64,000 nt of DNA from Roseiarcus sp963813195. GTDB lineage: Bacteria; Pseudomonadota; Alphaproteobacteria; Rhizobiales; Beijerinckiaceae. Under the pieces are notes generated by a model that was not told where the DNA came from, did no database searches, and worked only from the letters and a program-made list of their open reading frames with translations. The translations under genes and the position numbers were made by a program. The stretch is taken from NCBI GenBank assembly GCA_963813195.1, contig CAWEYC010000015.1, positions 377,651 to 441,650 of the forward strand. Direction: 5' to 3'. How positions within the stretch are numbered: the stretch's first letter is position 1; each line of letters opens with the position of its first letter. Positions 1 through 9,041 of the stretch are shown here, in pieces.

Positions 1-2
1 TC

Positions 3-749
3 GCCAAAATGAGTCACGAATTGCGCACGCCGCTGAACGCTGTCATCGGTTACAGCGACATTCTGCTGGAAGAGTGCGATCCCTCGGATGCGCGGCGTCA
101 TCGAGAACTCGGACGCATCAATGCAGCGGGGAAGCATCTCCTATCTCTCGTCGCCGATGTGCTTGACATGTCAAAGATTGACAATAACGCGCTTCGGCTC
201 AACGTCGATCGATTCGATGTGCAGCGTTTGATCGATGACGTCGTCGCAACCTCGCAGCCGCTCATCGAGTGCCACGCCAACGAATTCATCGTCCGTGTCA
301 ATCCAAATATTGGTTCGATGCGCTCTGACGAGACCAAATTGCGGCAGGCCGTCCTCAACCTAGTCAGCAATGCAGCGAAGTTTACGCGGCGCGGCCTCGT
401 CACGCTCTCTGCGCGTCGCTACCAGGCGGCGAGCTGCCACTGGATAGAAATTGAGGTTCGCGACACCGGCATCGGGATCGACGAGGGCGATATGAAAACG
501 CTTTTCCAGGACTATCGACAATTGCCCGCCGCAACGAATCGAGGTCGCGAGGGAACAGGGCTTGGTCTGGCGTTGAGCCAACGCCTCTGCGCGCTGATGG
601 GCGGGGGCATATCGGTCGACAGCGAACTCGGCCATGGCGCTTCCTTCACGATCCGCGTTCCCGCAGACGCTACAGTTCCCAACGCGGAAGCTTTCTCCGC
701 AGACTCGAATCCCAAGGATCACGTCGTCGACGATCTGGCAGAAGCTTGA
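3..749 (+). CDS. Sensor histidine kinase, C-terminal part (cut by window start)
   Basis: The reading frame is open at the window edge, so this is the catalytic end of a longer kinase whose sensor domain lies upstream. The dimerisation/phosphoacceptor box MSHELRTPLNAVIGYS carries the His. It is followed by the N box (NLVSNAAKFT), the G1 box (DTGIGID) and the G2 box (GTGLGL) of the HATPase domain. After about residue 220 the tail is low in complexity. The next gene, a REC-GGDEF-EAL protein, begins 15 bp downstream on the same strand, so the two probably form a two-component pair that changes cyclic-di-GMP. The stimulus cannot be inferred without the N-terminus. Confidence 0.9.
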   Translation, partial: AKMSHELRTPLNAVIGYSDILLEECDPSDARRHRELGRINAAGKHLLSLVADVLDMSKIDNNALRLNVDRFDVQRLIDDVVATSQPLIECHANEFIVRVNPNIGSMRSDETKLRQAVLNLVSNAAKFTRRGLVTLSARRYQAASCHWIEIEVRDTGIGIDEGDMKTLFQDYRQLPAATNRGREGTGLGLALSQRLCALMGGGISVDSELGHGASFTIRVPADATVPNAEAFSADSNPKDHVVDDLAEA

Positions 750-764
750 GAAAGAAAAAAGTCA

Positions 765-2612
765 ATGGGCATCGCGACGCAAGTCAAAAACGAGCTCGGC
801 GCGGCAGGTTCGTTCGCCGACGTCGAGCCGGCGCCACGTCTGCTGATCGTTGACGATGTCGCCGACAACAGGGCTGTCCTTTCGCGGCAATTCGGCCGCC
901 GCGGCTATGAGATCGTTGAGGCTGAAGATGGCGCACGAGCATTGCAATTGATAGCAGAGCAGACCTTCGACGCCGTTCTGCTCGACGTGATGATGCCAGG
1001 TATTTACGGCACGGAAGTCCTACGACAAATCAGGACGCAGCACTCCGCCTCGATACTGCCAGTCATCATGGTGACCGCGAAGACCCAGCCCGAGGACATC
1101 GTTGAATCCTTGAAGCTCGGCGCCAACGACTACGTGACCAAACCGGTCGAATTTTCGATCGCTCTGGCGCGTGTGGCGAACCAAGTGGCTCGACGGCGAT
1201 CGGAGCTCGCGACCAACCGCGCGGCCTCTGAGCGAGACGATCAACTGAAAAAGGCGAACGCAGAAGTTCGCGAAGAAATCTCCCGCCGCACCGCGACGGA
1301 GAGCCGAATCGCTTATCTCGCTCATCACGACACGCTGACGGGTCTCGCCAACAGGTTCAGTTTCGATCATGAGCTTCAAGGGGCTGCGCGCCGCGCGCAA
1401 GAAGAATATCTGCATTACTCAGTGTTGTTCATGGACCTCGACGGGTTCAAGAACGTCAATGACGCCCTCGGCCATTCGATCGGCGACGCCCTGCTGAGAG
1501 AGGTCGCGAGCCGCCTTCGCGACGCTTTGAGCGCCGATGATTTTGTCGCGCGATTCGGCGGCGACGAGTTTGCAATCCTGCATTTTTCCGGCGACATCGA
1601 AAATAGCGCGACGGCGCTTGCCAAGCGCCTTATCGAGGTCGTGAGCTCATGCCAGATGGTCGACGGCCACCAGATCTTCATTAGCGCGAGTATTGGCATC
1701 GCCATCGCGCAAGAAAAAGTTGAACCAACTGCGCTGATGAAGCGGGCGGATCTCGCGATGTACCGGGCAAAGGCCGGCGGCCGAGGCCATTTCCGGTTGT
1801 TTCATCCGGAAATGGATGCGGCCGCCCAGATGCGTCGTTCGCTTGAGCTGGATTTGCGCGGGGCAATCGCACGCGCCGAATTCGAGATATTTTATCAGCC
1901 GATCGTCAACCTCGAGCATAAGAGCCTTTCCGGTTTTGAGGCGTTGTTGCGATGGAGGCACCCTGAGCGCGGCTTCCTCTCACCCGACACATTTATCCCT
2001 TTGGCGGAAGAAACTGGATTGATTGTCCCGATCGGCGAGTGGGTGATCCGGCAGGCTTGCGCCGACGCCGTACGCTGGCCGTCAGCCCTCCGGGTCGCAG
2101 TCAATCTTTCGGCGGTTCAATTTCGAAACAGAAATCTGATTAGCTTGATTGTGAACGCACTTGCCACGACCGGCTTGCCAGCGTCGCGCCTCGAGTTGGA
2201 GATAACGGAGTCAGTGCTGCTTGGAACTAATTCACAGACCGTGGAAATGCTGCAACAGCTTCGCAAAATTGGCGTCGCCATTTCTCTCGACGACTTCGGC
2301 GCGGGCTATTCAGGTCTCGGATATCTGAGGTCGATTCAGTTCGACAAAGTGAAAATCGACAAGTCGTTTATCAATGAGATGGCGTCAAGAGGCGAGAGTT
2401 TGGCGATCATCCAAGCCGCTGTTGGGTTGGCTACAAGCCTTGGTATTTCTACGACCGCCGAAGGCCTGGAGACCGAAGAGCAATTACACGAAGTCATTGT
2501 CGAGGGATGCATTGAAGGGCAAGGCTTCGTTTTCAGCCGGCCGTTGCCCGCAGGGCGCGTGCCGGAAATGATCGAGCGCGTCCGTCAACTTAAGCATCGG
2601 CTCGAAAGCTGA
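765..2612 (+). CDS. Response regulator with GGDEF and EAL domains
   Basis: This 615-residue protein has a receiver domain (about residues 24-140; phospho-acceptor Asp74 in VLLDVMMPG, Lys126 in VTKP), a short linker, a GGDEF domain (motif at 265-269 in RFGGDEF) and an EAL domain starting near residue 370 (FEALLRWRHP). The EAL domain keeps DDFGAGYS and KIDKSF, so it looks catalytic, and the GGDEF motif is intact. No RxxD inhibitory site is visible five residues before GGDEF. It could both make and break cyclic-di-GMP, with the balance set by phosphorylation from the kinase 15 bp upstream. The purine-rich GAGAAAGAAAAAAG before the ATG serves as ribosome site. Confidence 0.92.
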   Translation: MGIATQVKNELGAAGSFADVEPAPRLLIVDDVADNRAVLSRQFGRRGYEIVEAEDGARALQLIAEQTFDAVLLDVMMPGIYGTEVLRQIRTQHSASILPVIMVTAKTQPEDIVESLKLGANDYVTKPVEFSIALARVANQVARRRSELATNRAASERDDQLKKANAEVREEISRRTATESRIAYLAHHDTLTGLANRFSFDHELQGAARRAQEEYLHYSVLFMDLDGFKNVNDALGHSIGDALLREVASRLRDALSADDFVARFGGDEFAILHFSGDIENSATALAKRLIEVVSSCQMVDGHQIFISASIGIAIAQEKVEPTALMKRADLAMYRAKAGGRGHFRLFHPEMDAAAQMRRSLELDLRGAIARAEFEIFYQPIVNLEHKSLSGFEALLRWRHPERGFLSPDTFIPLAEETGLIVPIGEWVIRQACADAVRWPSALRVAVNLSAVQFRNRNLISLIVNALATTGLPASRLELEITESVLLGTNSQTVEMLQQLRKIGVAISLDDFGAGYSGLGYLRSIQFDKVKIDKSFINEMASRGESLAIIQAAVGLATSLGISTTAEGLETEEQLHEVIVEGCIEGQGFVFSRPLPAGRVPEMIERVRQLKHRLES

Positions 2613-3221
2613 GGGTTGACCCTTCGCAGTTGAGGCTAGGGAAGAAGCTCTGCCGCAGCTGCCAAGTGAAGCGAGGTTCGTCGACGCGGCTCCTTCATAT
2701 CAATCGCTTAAGCAACAACATTATCACCGTTGAAGGTTCGCACTCAGGGGTAGATTCCGCTTAAGCGGCGCCAGCAGCAATCTTTATCGTATTGTTAGTT
2801 CTATTCCGAGAGATGGCCCCCATTATAAACCGTTCACCATTTCATTTATCTCGGTGGTAACGTGCTGGAATCAAACGTAGCCGGCACATATAAGCGGACT
2901 ACCCCATGTCTTTTCTTGCCGCAACGGACGAATTGATCGCCGGGTTTATTCAAGACGATTTGCTTTCTGGAAGGGCGCCCTCGACGCATGCGCGCGCACC
3001 GCTGACGCGCCAGAGCCAGACCGCGTTCTCGACGAAGTCATCTCCGGCGTCTGGGTGCGCTTGAGAGCGATCAGCGACGCTACGCTGATGTCCGTTGGAC
3101 TGACGTCGAGTTTAGGCAGCGGATCACCCGAACCAAGTTGAAGAACGAGAGATCGCTCTCGACCGCAGCTCAGAGCGCGCCTTTCGACAATAGCAAGAAG
3201 CGAATACGGAAGGAGAGTGAA
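2613..3221 (+). other. Intergenic region, no convincing gene
   Basis: About 600 bp separate the GGDEF-EAL gene from the oxoamine synthase gene. The first half is AT-richer than its surroundings (around 2780-2880). A 52-codon frame starts at 2906 but has no recognisable product, and another frame over 2990-3140 also reads open. It may be decayed coding sequence. Confidence 0.4.
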
Positions 3222-4554
3222 ATGTTGAAGTCAGAGACGTCCGCCTTACCTCCCACGCTGACGGGGAGTTTGCGCGAATACAGAGTGGTCGACGGGGCAA
3301 ACCTACTCTCGCGCGTGGACGGGTTTTATGCGTGGCAAGATGCGCGGCGCCGCGAAGGTTACTGGCCATACGGCCGTTCAACCGACAACGGGCCTAAGTC
3401 CGAGTGTGCGATCGCCGATGACGCGGGCATAAGGTCCCGTGGCGTAAACTTTGGCTCCCAGGATTATTTGAGCCTCTCAAATCATCAGGCGATCCGCGAG
3501 GCCGCGCATGAGGCCATTGACCGTTATGGCGTGCACAGCGCGGGGTCGCCGGCGTTCATGGGCAACACAGGTCATTCGATCGCCCTCGAAAAGAAGATAT
3601 CCGAATTCCTTGGGATGGAACGCGTGGTCCTCTATCCGACGGGATACGCGGCCGGAGCCGGCGCCATCAAGGGCCTCGTGCGCTCGACGGACTACGTCGT
3701 GATGGATGCGCTCGCCCATGCGTGCCTGCAGGACGGCGCCGCGGCGGCGACGAAAAATGTCTTTTTATTCCGTCATCTTGATACAGACGGCGCCCGTCGC
3801 TGGCTCGCGGAGATTCGAGCCAAGGACGCAAAGAACGGCATTCTCGTGGTGACCGAAGGCCTATTTTCCATGGATTCGGATACGCCCAATCTGATGGGTT
3901 TGCAGGAACTCTGCAACCAGTTCGACGCGACCCTCATGGTCGACGTCGCGCATGATCTCGGCTGTCTTGGCGAAGACGGCCGAGGCCACATCGGCATTCA
4001 GAATATGCTCGGCAAAATCGACATCGTGATGGGCAGCTTTTCGAAGACATTCGCGACGAATGGCGGATTTGTCGCTTGCCCCTCGCGCAGCGTTCAACAA
4101 TATCTGCGCTATTTCTCGACGCCCGGCACGTTTTCCAATGCTCTTTCGCCGATTTCAAGCCGCCGTCGCACTAAAGGCCTTTGAGATCGTCGACTCCGCC
4201 GAGGGACGGGAACTACGCAAGGCGCTGATGAACAATATCTTGGCGTTGCGCAACGGGTTGCTGGAGGCAGGCCTTGAGGTTTATGGCGACCCTTCGGCCA
4301 TCGTCGGGGTCAAGATGGGCACCGAGGCAAGCGCCCGTCTGGTAAGCCGGCAATTGGTCGACCTAGGGCTCGTCGCCAATATGGTGGAATACCCCGCTGT
4401 TCCCAGAGGCGCGGCGCGTTTTCGCCTGCAGGTCATGGCCAATCACACCGCTCCCCAAATCCGGGCTGCCGTCGCTTGCATGAAAGCGGGTGTCCAAGCC
4501 GCTGCTCTTGAACTTGAGAAAATTCTTCAACCGAAACTGCGCGCGGTCGCGTAA
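3222..4554 (+). pseudogene. Alpha-oxoamine synthase family PLP enzyme, one frameshift
   Basis: Members of this family (5-aminolevulinate, serine palmitoyl, 8-amino-7-oxononanoate and KBL enzymes) condense an acyl-CoA with an amino acid using PLP. The ATG at 3222 follows the ribosome site GGAAGGAG. Family motifs include HSAGSPAFMGNT, VVLYPTGYAAG, VDVAHDLGCLGEDG and the PLP-lysine segment MGSFSKTFATNGGF. The frame breaks at the TTT at 4153-4155. Removing one T gives SNALSPIQAAVALKAFEIVD and continues to a normal C-terminus at 4554, about 440 residues in all. Upstream ATG 3138 is in frame but lacks a ribosome site. The exact substrate is not clear; the VDVAHD replaces the more usual DEAH. Either a real lesion or a one-base sequencing error. 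Confidence 0.8.
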
Positions 4555-4904
4555 TCGCGAACTCCGCGCTGGACGGGAGACGCCAGCCGAACGAACGGGC
4601 TGCTTTGTGTCAAGCTCATCGTTCAATACAACGGCGTGCTACGACTGAATGCGGCCGGCGATCGCCGAGGTCGTCCGTCCTTCGCCCGATCGCTCGTATG
4701 ACCGGAGACTGGGTGAGGCGCTCTCGCCCGCCCGCGAACCGCTCGCCGTATTGGAGGCCCTTAAGCGACAGATTCGGCAGCGATGCGTTCTCGGCCCAAT
4801 ATCGACAGGCGCCAGCGCCCCCCGGCGGCGCCATGGTGAAGCGCCACTGGATCAGCCGCTTTGCCGAGCTGCCGCCCGCCTCCGAGCGCCGGTTGGCAGT
4901 GTCA
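4555..4904. other. Spacer before IS copy 1, no gene recognised
   Basis: Several overlapping frames are open on both strands because of high GC, but none resembles a known protein or has a good ribosome site. The right edge is the terminal repeat of the IS110-type element. Confidence 0.35.
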
Positions 4905-4922
4905 TGTCTGGACGACGCCCGC

Positions 4923-5182
4923 TTATCAAGGGCTATTTTCGGCGTTGCGCTGGTCGTGGGTGCGGTCATGTCTTCGGCCTTTTGCGCGGAGAATAGAGTC
5001 CGCCGGCCCTGATGTTGTCCGCTGATCCGTTGCCTCAATCAGAGTAGCGCGCTTAGTTGCGCAGACAAAGCCACGGGCTTCGGGATCAATCGCCTTCCTG
5101 CGCATCACCTCTTAGTCACCCTCGACTCCTATGCCGCCTCGGCTTTTCGACGAGCCATGACGGCGAACCCAGCCAGCGCTCC
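4923..5182 (-). other. 3' non-coding end of IS copy 1, candidate guide-RNA region
   Basis: This 260-bp stretch follows the transposase stop and is conserved in the other two copies (15560-15812 and 36814-37111) although it encodes no protein. IS110 family transposases are now known to use an element-encoded structured RNA (bridge or seek RNA). In the IS1111 subgroup this lies downstream of the transposase. Assigning the RNA here is inference from position and conservation. Confidence 0.35.
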
Positions 5183-6223
5183 TTACACCGGAATTTGCCG
5201 ATAGAGCGTGTTGCCGCGCAGGATCGCGAAGGCGATGCGCGCCATTTTGTTGGCGAGCGCCACGGCGACAAGCTTGAAGGGTTTCTTCTCGATCAGCTTC
5301 TTGGCCCACATCCGCAGCGGATCGGTGTGCGCCTTTCGGTGAAACAGCACCGCATGCGCACCCACCACGAGCAGTTTGCGCAAGTTTCGATTGCCCATCT
5401 TCGAAATGCGCCCGAGCCGTTGTTTGCCGCCGGAAGAGTTCTGCTTGGGCGTCAGCCCGAGAAAGGCGGCGAACTCGCGCGGGCCGGCGAAGCTGGACGT
5501 ATCCTGAATTGTCGCCGCCATTGCGGAGGCGGTAATGGGCCCGAAGCCCGGAATGCTCATCAACCGGCGCGCCGTTTCATCCTTCTGCGCCATCTTCGCG
5601 ATCGTCCGGTCGAGCCTCGCAATCGCTTCGTCGAGGATCCGCAATTGCACCACGAGCGGCGCCAACGCCTCGCACACTTCGAACGGGATTGTCTTGTCGC
5701 CGGCCTCGATCAACTCCGCCAGTTGGCGGGCGTGTCTGGGCCCCTGCGCCGCAATGACGCCGACCTCGGTCAGGTGCCCGCGTAGCCCATTGAGCAGTTG
5801 CGTGCGTTGCGATACCAGCATCTCCCTCGCTTTGTGACGCATCAACGCCGCCTGGTTCTCCAGCGAGCGCACGCCGACAAATCGCATTGCGGGCCTTGTC
5901 GCCGCCTCGCAAATCGCCGCTGCGTCAGACGCGTCGTTCTTCTGCCGGCGTACGTAGGGTTTCACATAAGCCGGAGGCATCATCCGAGCGTCATGACCAA
6001 GCTTGATCAGCTCGCGCGCCCAATGATGCGCCGACCCGCAGGCCTCGAGCCCCACCAGGCAGGGCGGCAGCGAAGCGAAAAACTCCAGCAGCTTGTTGCG
6101 CCTGATCGCCTTGGCGACCAAAACGCGCCCGGAACCATCAACGCCATGAACTTGAAAGATGTGCTTAGCCAAATCGAGGCCAACGGTGGTGAGAGAAGAC
6201 AAATCGGTGCTAGATTTTCCCAT
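5183..6223 (-). CDS. IS110 family transposase (copy 1)
   Basis: A 346-residue transposase. The N-terminal DEDD RuvC-like domain starts at VGLDLAKHIFQVHG and includes the acidic pair in KNDASDAAAI. The C-terminal Tnp_IS116/IS110/IS902 domain includes SIPGFGPITASAMA and the putative catalytic serine region KQNSSGGKQRLG. The start ATG at 6223 follows GAAGGAGCGCC; the frame is open further upstream, but the same ATG is used in all three copies. It differs from copy 2 by only a few residues (for example REMLVS/RETLVS and RKAHTD/RKPHTD), so transposition was recent. Confidence 0.93.
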   Translation of the reverse strand: MGKSSTDLSSLTTVGLDLAKHIFQVHGVDGSGRVLVAKAIRRNKLLEFFASLPPCLVGLEACGSAHHWARELIKLGHDARMMPPAYVKPYVRRQKNDASDAAAICEAATRPAMRFVGVRSLENQAALMRHKAREMLVSQRTQLLNGLRGHLTEVGVIAAQGPRHARQLAELIEAGDKTIPFEVCEALAPLVVQLRILDEAIARLDRTIAKMAQKDETARRLMSIPGFGPITASAMAATIQDTSSFAGPREFAAFLGLTPKQNSSGGKQRLGRISKMGNRNLRKLLVVGAHAVLFHRKAHTDPLRMWAKKLIEKKPFKLVAVALANKMARIAFAILRGNTLYRQIPV

Positions 6224-6315
6224 GGACGGCGCTCCTTCAAACGGTTGCTCTAACGACAACCATTTTGGCACGGCTCTTCGTTGAGCCAGATGCCGTGCGG
6301 GCGTCGTCCACACCA

Positions 6316-6776
6316 TCAGAGTAACGGCAGGTCGTCTGCATGTGGCCAACACGCGCAACCCGCGCCCCTCAAGCGACACTGAGCCGCGAGGGCGCGCCAC
6401 TTGGCCAATGCGGCAGAGCGTCTCTGCTGGCAATCTTGGCGGGTGACGAGATGGCGTTCGTGATTGAAATTGTTGTGGACCTGGGCATGAACTGAACTGA
6501 ATTTCGGCAACGTCTGCATGCTTCGAAAGCGCGGCAAGGCGCACTCTCGTCGTCGAAACGGCTGATGCGAATTCTCCGCGCGATTCGCCTGAGAAGCTTC
6601 ACCGCGGTAGCTTTGTCCTGCTTTGCAGTGACCACCACCTCCGAAACCTCGCCTTCATGACCGACAGCTCGCCAGAGATAGCAGAGCTTGCCGTTGACCT
6701 TCACAAAGACCTCGTCCAAATGCCACCGCCACTGAGGAAAGGCGAGAGGACGGCCTCGCAGCTCGAGCTCCACTGA
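6316..6776 (-). pseudogene. IS6 family transposase remnant
   Basis: The segment AFPQWRWHLDEVFVKVNG, YLWRAVGHEGEV and KQDKATAVKLLRRI is the DDE-domain start of rhizobial IS6-type transposases. After an internal deletion the reading shifts to another frame that gives LPKFSSVHAQVHNNFNHERH and RSAALAKWRALAA, the C-terminal end of the same family. The N-terminal third is missing. IS1111-like copy 1 lies directly against its 3' end. Inactive. Confidence 0.75.
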
Positions 6777-6796
6777 TAGCCGCGTCCCTCTGCGGT

Positions 6797-6819
6797 TTAG
6801 GTACTTTCCGAATCTATCG
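6797..6819 (+). promoter_or_regulatory. FixJ-like box k, upstream of the sigma factor gene
   Basis: GGTACTTTCCGAATCTATCG matches the window's repeated box (core GTAGTTTCCGAGGCTATCG) with a C for the G after GTA. It points toward the sigma factor gene, whose ATG is about 60 bp away. A possible -10 (ATCTAC) begins about 39 nt after the GTA. Confidence 0.55.
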
Positions 6820-6876
6820 TCGGCCCCGTTCCGGGCGTCATCTACGCCTAGAACATCCAAATAAGGAAAACACAAA

Positions 6877-7758
6877 ATGAGAGCGAACGCGAGCTTGGCT
6901 CCTGCGTCGACGGCGCACAGCGGCCCGAATATTGGCTGCACGCACGCGGTCGTCGCCTCGCGGAAAATTTTCGCTCGGATCGACCCGAGCGCGGCGAGGG
7001 ACGCCGCGAAGGCCGAACTGCTCGCCGCCATTCCCAGGTTGCGAGCCCTCGCAATCTCTCTCACGCGGCACTCAGATCGTGCCGACGACCTCGTTCAGGA
7101 AACGCTTTTGAAGGGATGGGCAAACCTCGCCCGCTATGAGCCCGGAACGAGCATGCAGGCTTGGCTTTTCAGCATTCTGCGCAATACCTTCTATACGCAA
7201 TGTCGGAAAAAGCGCGAGGTCGAAGACCGCGACGGAACATTGGCGGCGGCGCTTTCTACGCCCGCGCCCCAGAACGGCCATATGGACTTTGAGGACTTTC
7301 GGGCCGCGGCTGCCCAAATCCCGGCCGAACAGCGGGACGCTTTAGTGCTTGTCGGAGGGTCGGGCTTTTCCTACCGAGAGGCTGCGGCGGTCTGCGGTTG
7401 CCCGATCGGTACGGTCAAGAGCCGTATCAGTCGCGCCCGCAGCCGGCTCGCTGAGCTCCTTGGTCTTGAAGCGCGAAGCAAAGTCCAGCACATCCCCCGC
7501 TCACAAACCTCGGGCCACACCGACTTAACCGCGACCGAGCGCCAACACCCCGCCGATCGGCGGTTTCTTGCTGATGATAAAGCCCGCGCCGTCCAGGTAG
7601 CTCACAGCGCGCTGGGCGACGATCCGCGCCATCATCGCTCCCGGGTCGTGCTTCCGTTTCCGCCCGTCCAAGTGCGGCGCGAGCGCGAAAACATGAGCGA
7701 GGTCTCCTGCCGAACGGTCGTGAGGCGATCGCGCGCGTCGGTCATCGCGGCGCCCTAG
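6877..7758 (+). CDS. EcfG-like RNA polymerase sigma factor
   Basis: EcfG sigma factors drive the general stress response of alphaproteobacteria. Region 2 is clear (IPRLRALAISLTRHSDRADD, LVQETLLKGWANL, MQAWLFSILRNTFY) and region 4 follows (IPAEQRDALVLVGGSGFSYR, GTVKSRISRARSRLAELLG). Homology ends near residue 200 of 293, so the last ~90 residues are an unusual extension and probably read through what was once intergenic DNA. The first ~45 residues are also outside the usual family length. The ATG at 6877 is preceded by AAGGAAAAC; no better in-frame ATG exists before region 2. No NepR or PhyR gene is adjacent. A FixJ-like box lies 60 bp upstream. Confidence 0.85.
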   Translation: MRANASLAPASTAHSGPNIGCTHAVVASRKIFARIDPSAARDAAKAELLAAIPRLRALAISLTRHSDRADDLVQETLLKGWANLARYEPGTSMQAWLFSILRNTFYTQCRKKREVEDRDGTLAAALSTPAPQNGHMDFEDFRAAAAQIPAEQRDALVLVGGSGFSYREAAAVCGCPIGTVKSRISRARSRLAELLGLEARSKVQHIPRSQTSGHTDLTATERQHPADRRFLADDKARAVQVAHSALGDDPRHHRSRVVLPFPPVQVRRERENMSEVSCRTVVRRSRASVIAAP

Positions 7759-8222
7759 CCAGGGTACGAGGTCAAGATAAGAACACAACCGGCCCTGATT
7801 TAGGCTCGCGGGAAACTTCACAAGCGCAATTTGCCAATCGCAGCGATCTTATAATCGGTTAGGGCATAGCGTCGCCCTTCGGCTTTGAGCGCCCCCACAT
7901 GAGCGCAACGCAAGGTGAGCGATGATGTCCCTCTTGGGTTTCAACCCGTCGACTGCACCACACCGGGGTATGCTCGCGTTTTGGCATTTCACGCAACCTG
8001 TCGTTGCTTGAGCCACACCGCGAAACGCTCGGACAATTGAGCTGGCGGAGCTTCGGGCGCGCGCGACGCTGAAGCAATAGCCAATTGGCGCACTTCGATG
8101 ACGAACGACGTTCGACGCATCGAAAACCTGTCACCACTCCGGCGCCGCGCTAGCTTTCGGCGGCGGCCCGGCTCTGGCACACTGTGGCAAGAAATTGGTG
8201 ACTTGAAGGGAGCCCAACAATA
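7759..8222. other. Intergenic region, nothing recognised
   Basis: Two overlapping minus-strand frames (7859-8137 and 7989-8180) are open, but neither resembles a protein I know. I see no box, repeat or terminator here. Confidence 0.35.
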
Positions 8223-8504
8223 ATGGGGGACGGTGAACTCAACTGGAAAAATGAACTCACAAGCATGGCTATGGTCGCGTTGACCTTAAGCCACTTCTGC
8301 GGGTTGATCGTCAGACATGTCCGCGCCAACCGCCCTCTTGACGACGAAGCTCTGGAAGCATTGAAACTGGAAGCAGTTACCGAGCTCAAGAACTCTGACG
8401 CGTCCGGTATGTCGCTCGAGGTTGAGGCGGAGGCCTTTCGAAAGGCCATTGATAATTTCCTCAACCTCGCGGGCATTGCTATGGCGGACACCACGAAGCC
8501 CTAA
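8223..8504 (+). CDS. Hypothetical protein (93 aa)
   Basis: A small, mostly helical acidic protein of unknown function. The ATG is preceded by a good ribosome site (GAAGGGAG). Composition is normal, with Leu/Ala/Glu-rich helices, for example LDDEALEALKLEAVTELKNS. There is no signal peptide or clear membrane span, although residues 14-30 are moderately hydrophobic. The opposite strand is also open through most of it, so the call rests on the ribosome site and composition. Confidence 0.6.
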   Translation: MGDGELNWKNELTSMAMVALTLSHFCGLIVRHVRANRPLDDEALEALKLEAVTELKNSDASGMSLEVEAEAFRKAIDNFLNLAGIAMADTTKP

Positions 8505-8711
8505 GGCGGATCATCACTCGCCGGCCGGCCCTCGGTTAATCGCCGAGCGACACGGGGGTTCCTCTTGAAGGACGAGCTCCTGTTTCGGGGACCCTGGTTT
8601 TACGATCGGACAGACTTACGAAGCATGAACACTTGTTTGGGTGTTGCAGCCCACTTTCAGCGGGAGCTTCAGATGGCCGAGATGAGCCCTCCACGTCGTC
8701 GCATGATCGCT

Positions 8712-8734
8712 CTGAGTATTTTCCGAATCTAGCG
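8712..8734 (+). promoter_or_regulatory. FixJ-like box j, upstream of the AI-2E transporter unit
   Basis: GAGTATTTTCCGAATCTAGC matches the repeated box. A CTAAGG hexamer begins 37 nt after the GTA, fitting an activator-dependent promoter for the small membrane protein at 8921 and the transporter at 9042. Confidence 0.55.
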
Positions 8735-8920
8735 TTGCGGTCATCCCTCAAGCTAAGGTTAGGACTCGAAGAAAGTTCAAGCGAAGTGCGGGGGCGCCAG
8801 CCGGGTACATCGGCGCCATCCGCAGACCACGCTTGCAATAGATCTCCAATGATTAAATTGGGGACCGCTGGATGTCGTCGGTCTCTACGCGCTGGCGACG
8901 GAATTGAAACAGGAGGAAGC

Positions 8921-9007
8921 ATGGACACGACAACCCTACTGATCATCGTTATCGTTTTGGTCCTGCTCGGCGGCGGAGGCTGGTACGGCCGAGGACGCTG
9001 GTTCTAG
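8921..9007 (+). CDS. Small membrane protein (28 aa), DUF3309-like
   Basis: A 28-residue peptide: a short polar start, one strongly hydrophobic helix (LLIIVIVLVLLGGGGW) and a basic glycine-rich tail. A strong ribosome site, AGGAGG, lies just before the ATG. It resembles the N-terminal half of DUF3309 stress peptides and the 50-residue protein at 20026. It lies 34 bp upstream of the AI-2E-type transporter and probably shares its transcript. Confidence 0.6.
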   Translation: MDTTTLLIIVIVLVLLGGGGWYGRGRWF

Positions 9008-9041
9008 ACTGTCGCAGCAGCTGCCCGTCCGAAGTCGGGCT

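Larger units (their letters stand above)
4909..6310 (-). mobile_element. IS110 family (IS1111-like) element, copy 1
   Basis: The element is bounded by imperfect inverted ends sharing the 14-mer TGGACGACGCCCGC (4909-4922) and its complement (6297-6310). One transposase gene fills most of it. About 260 bp of non-coding sequence lie between the transposase stop and the left end. Long 3' non-coding ends and subterminal inverted repeats are typical of the IS1111 subgroup. It is almost identical to copy 2 (14432-15812, opposite strand) and diverged from copy 3 (36750-38241). It sits against the 3' end of an IS6-type transposase remnant. Confidence 0.8.

Noticed and set aside
2788..2815. TTAGTTCTATTCCGAGAG as another copy of the FixJ-like box
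   Set aside because: Only TTCCGAG matches; the GTA half is absent and no hexamer lies at the usual distance.
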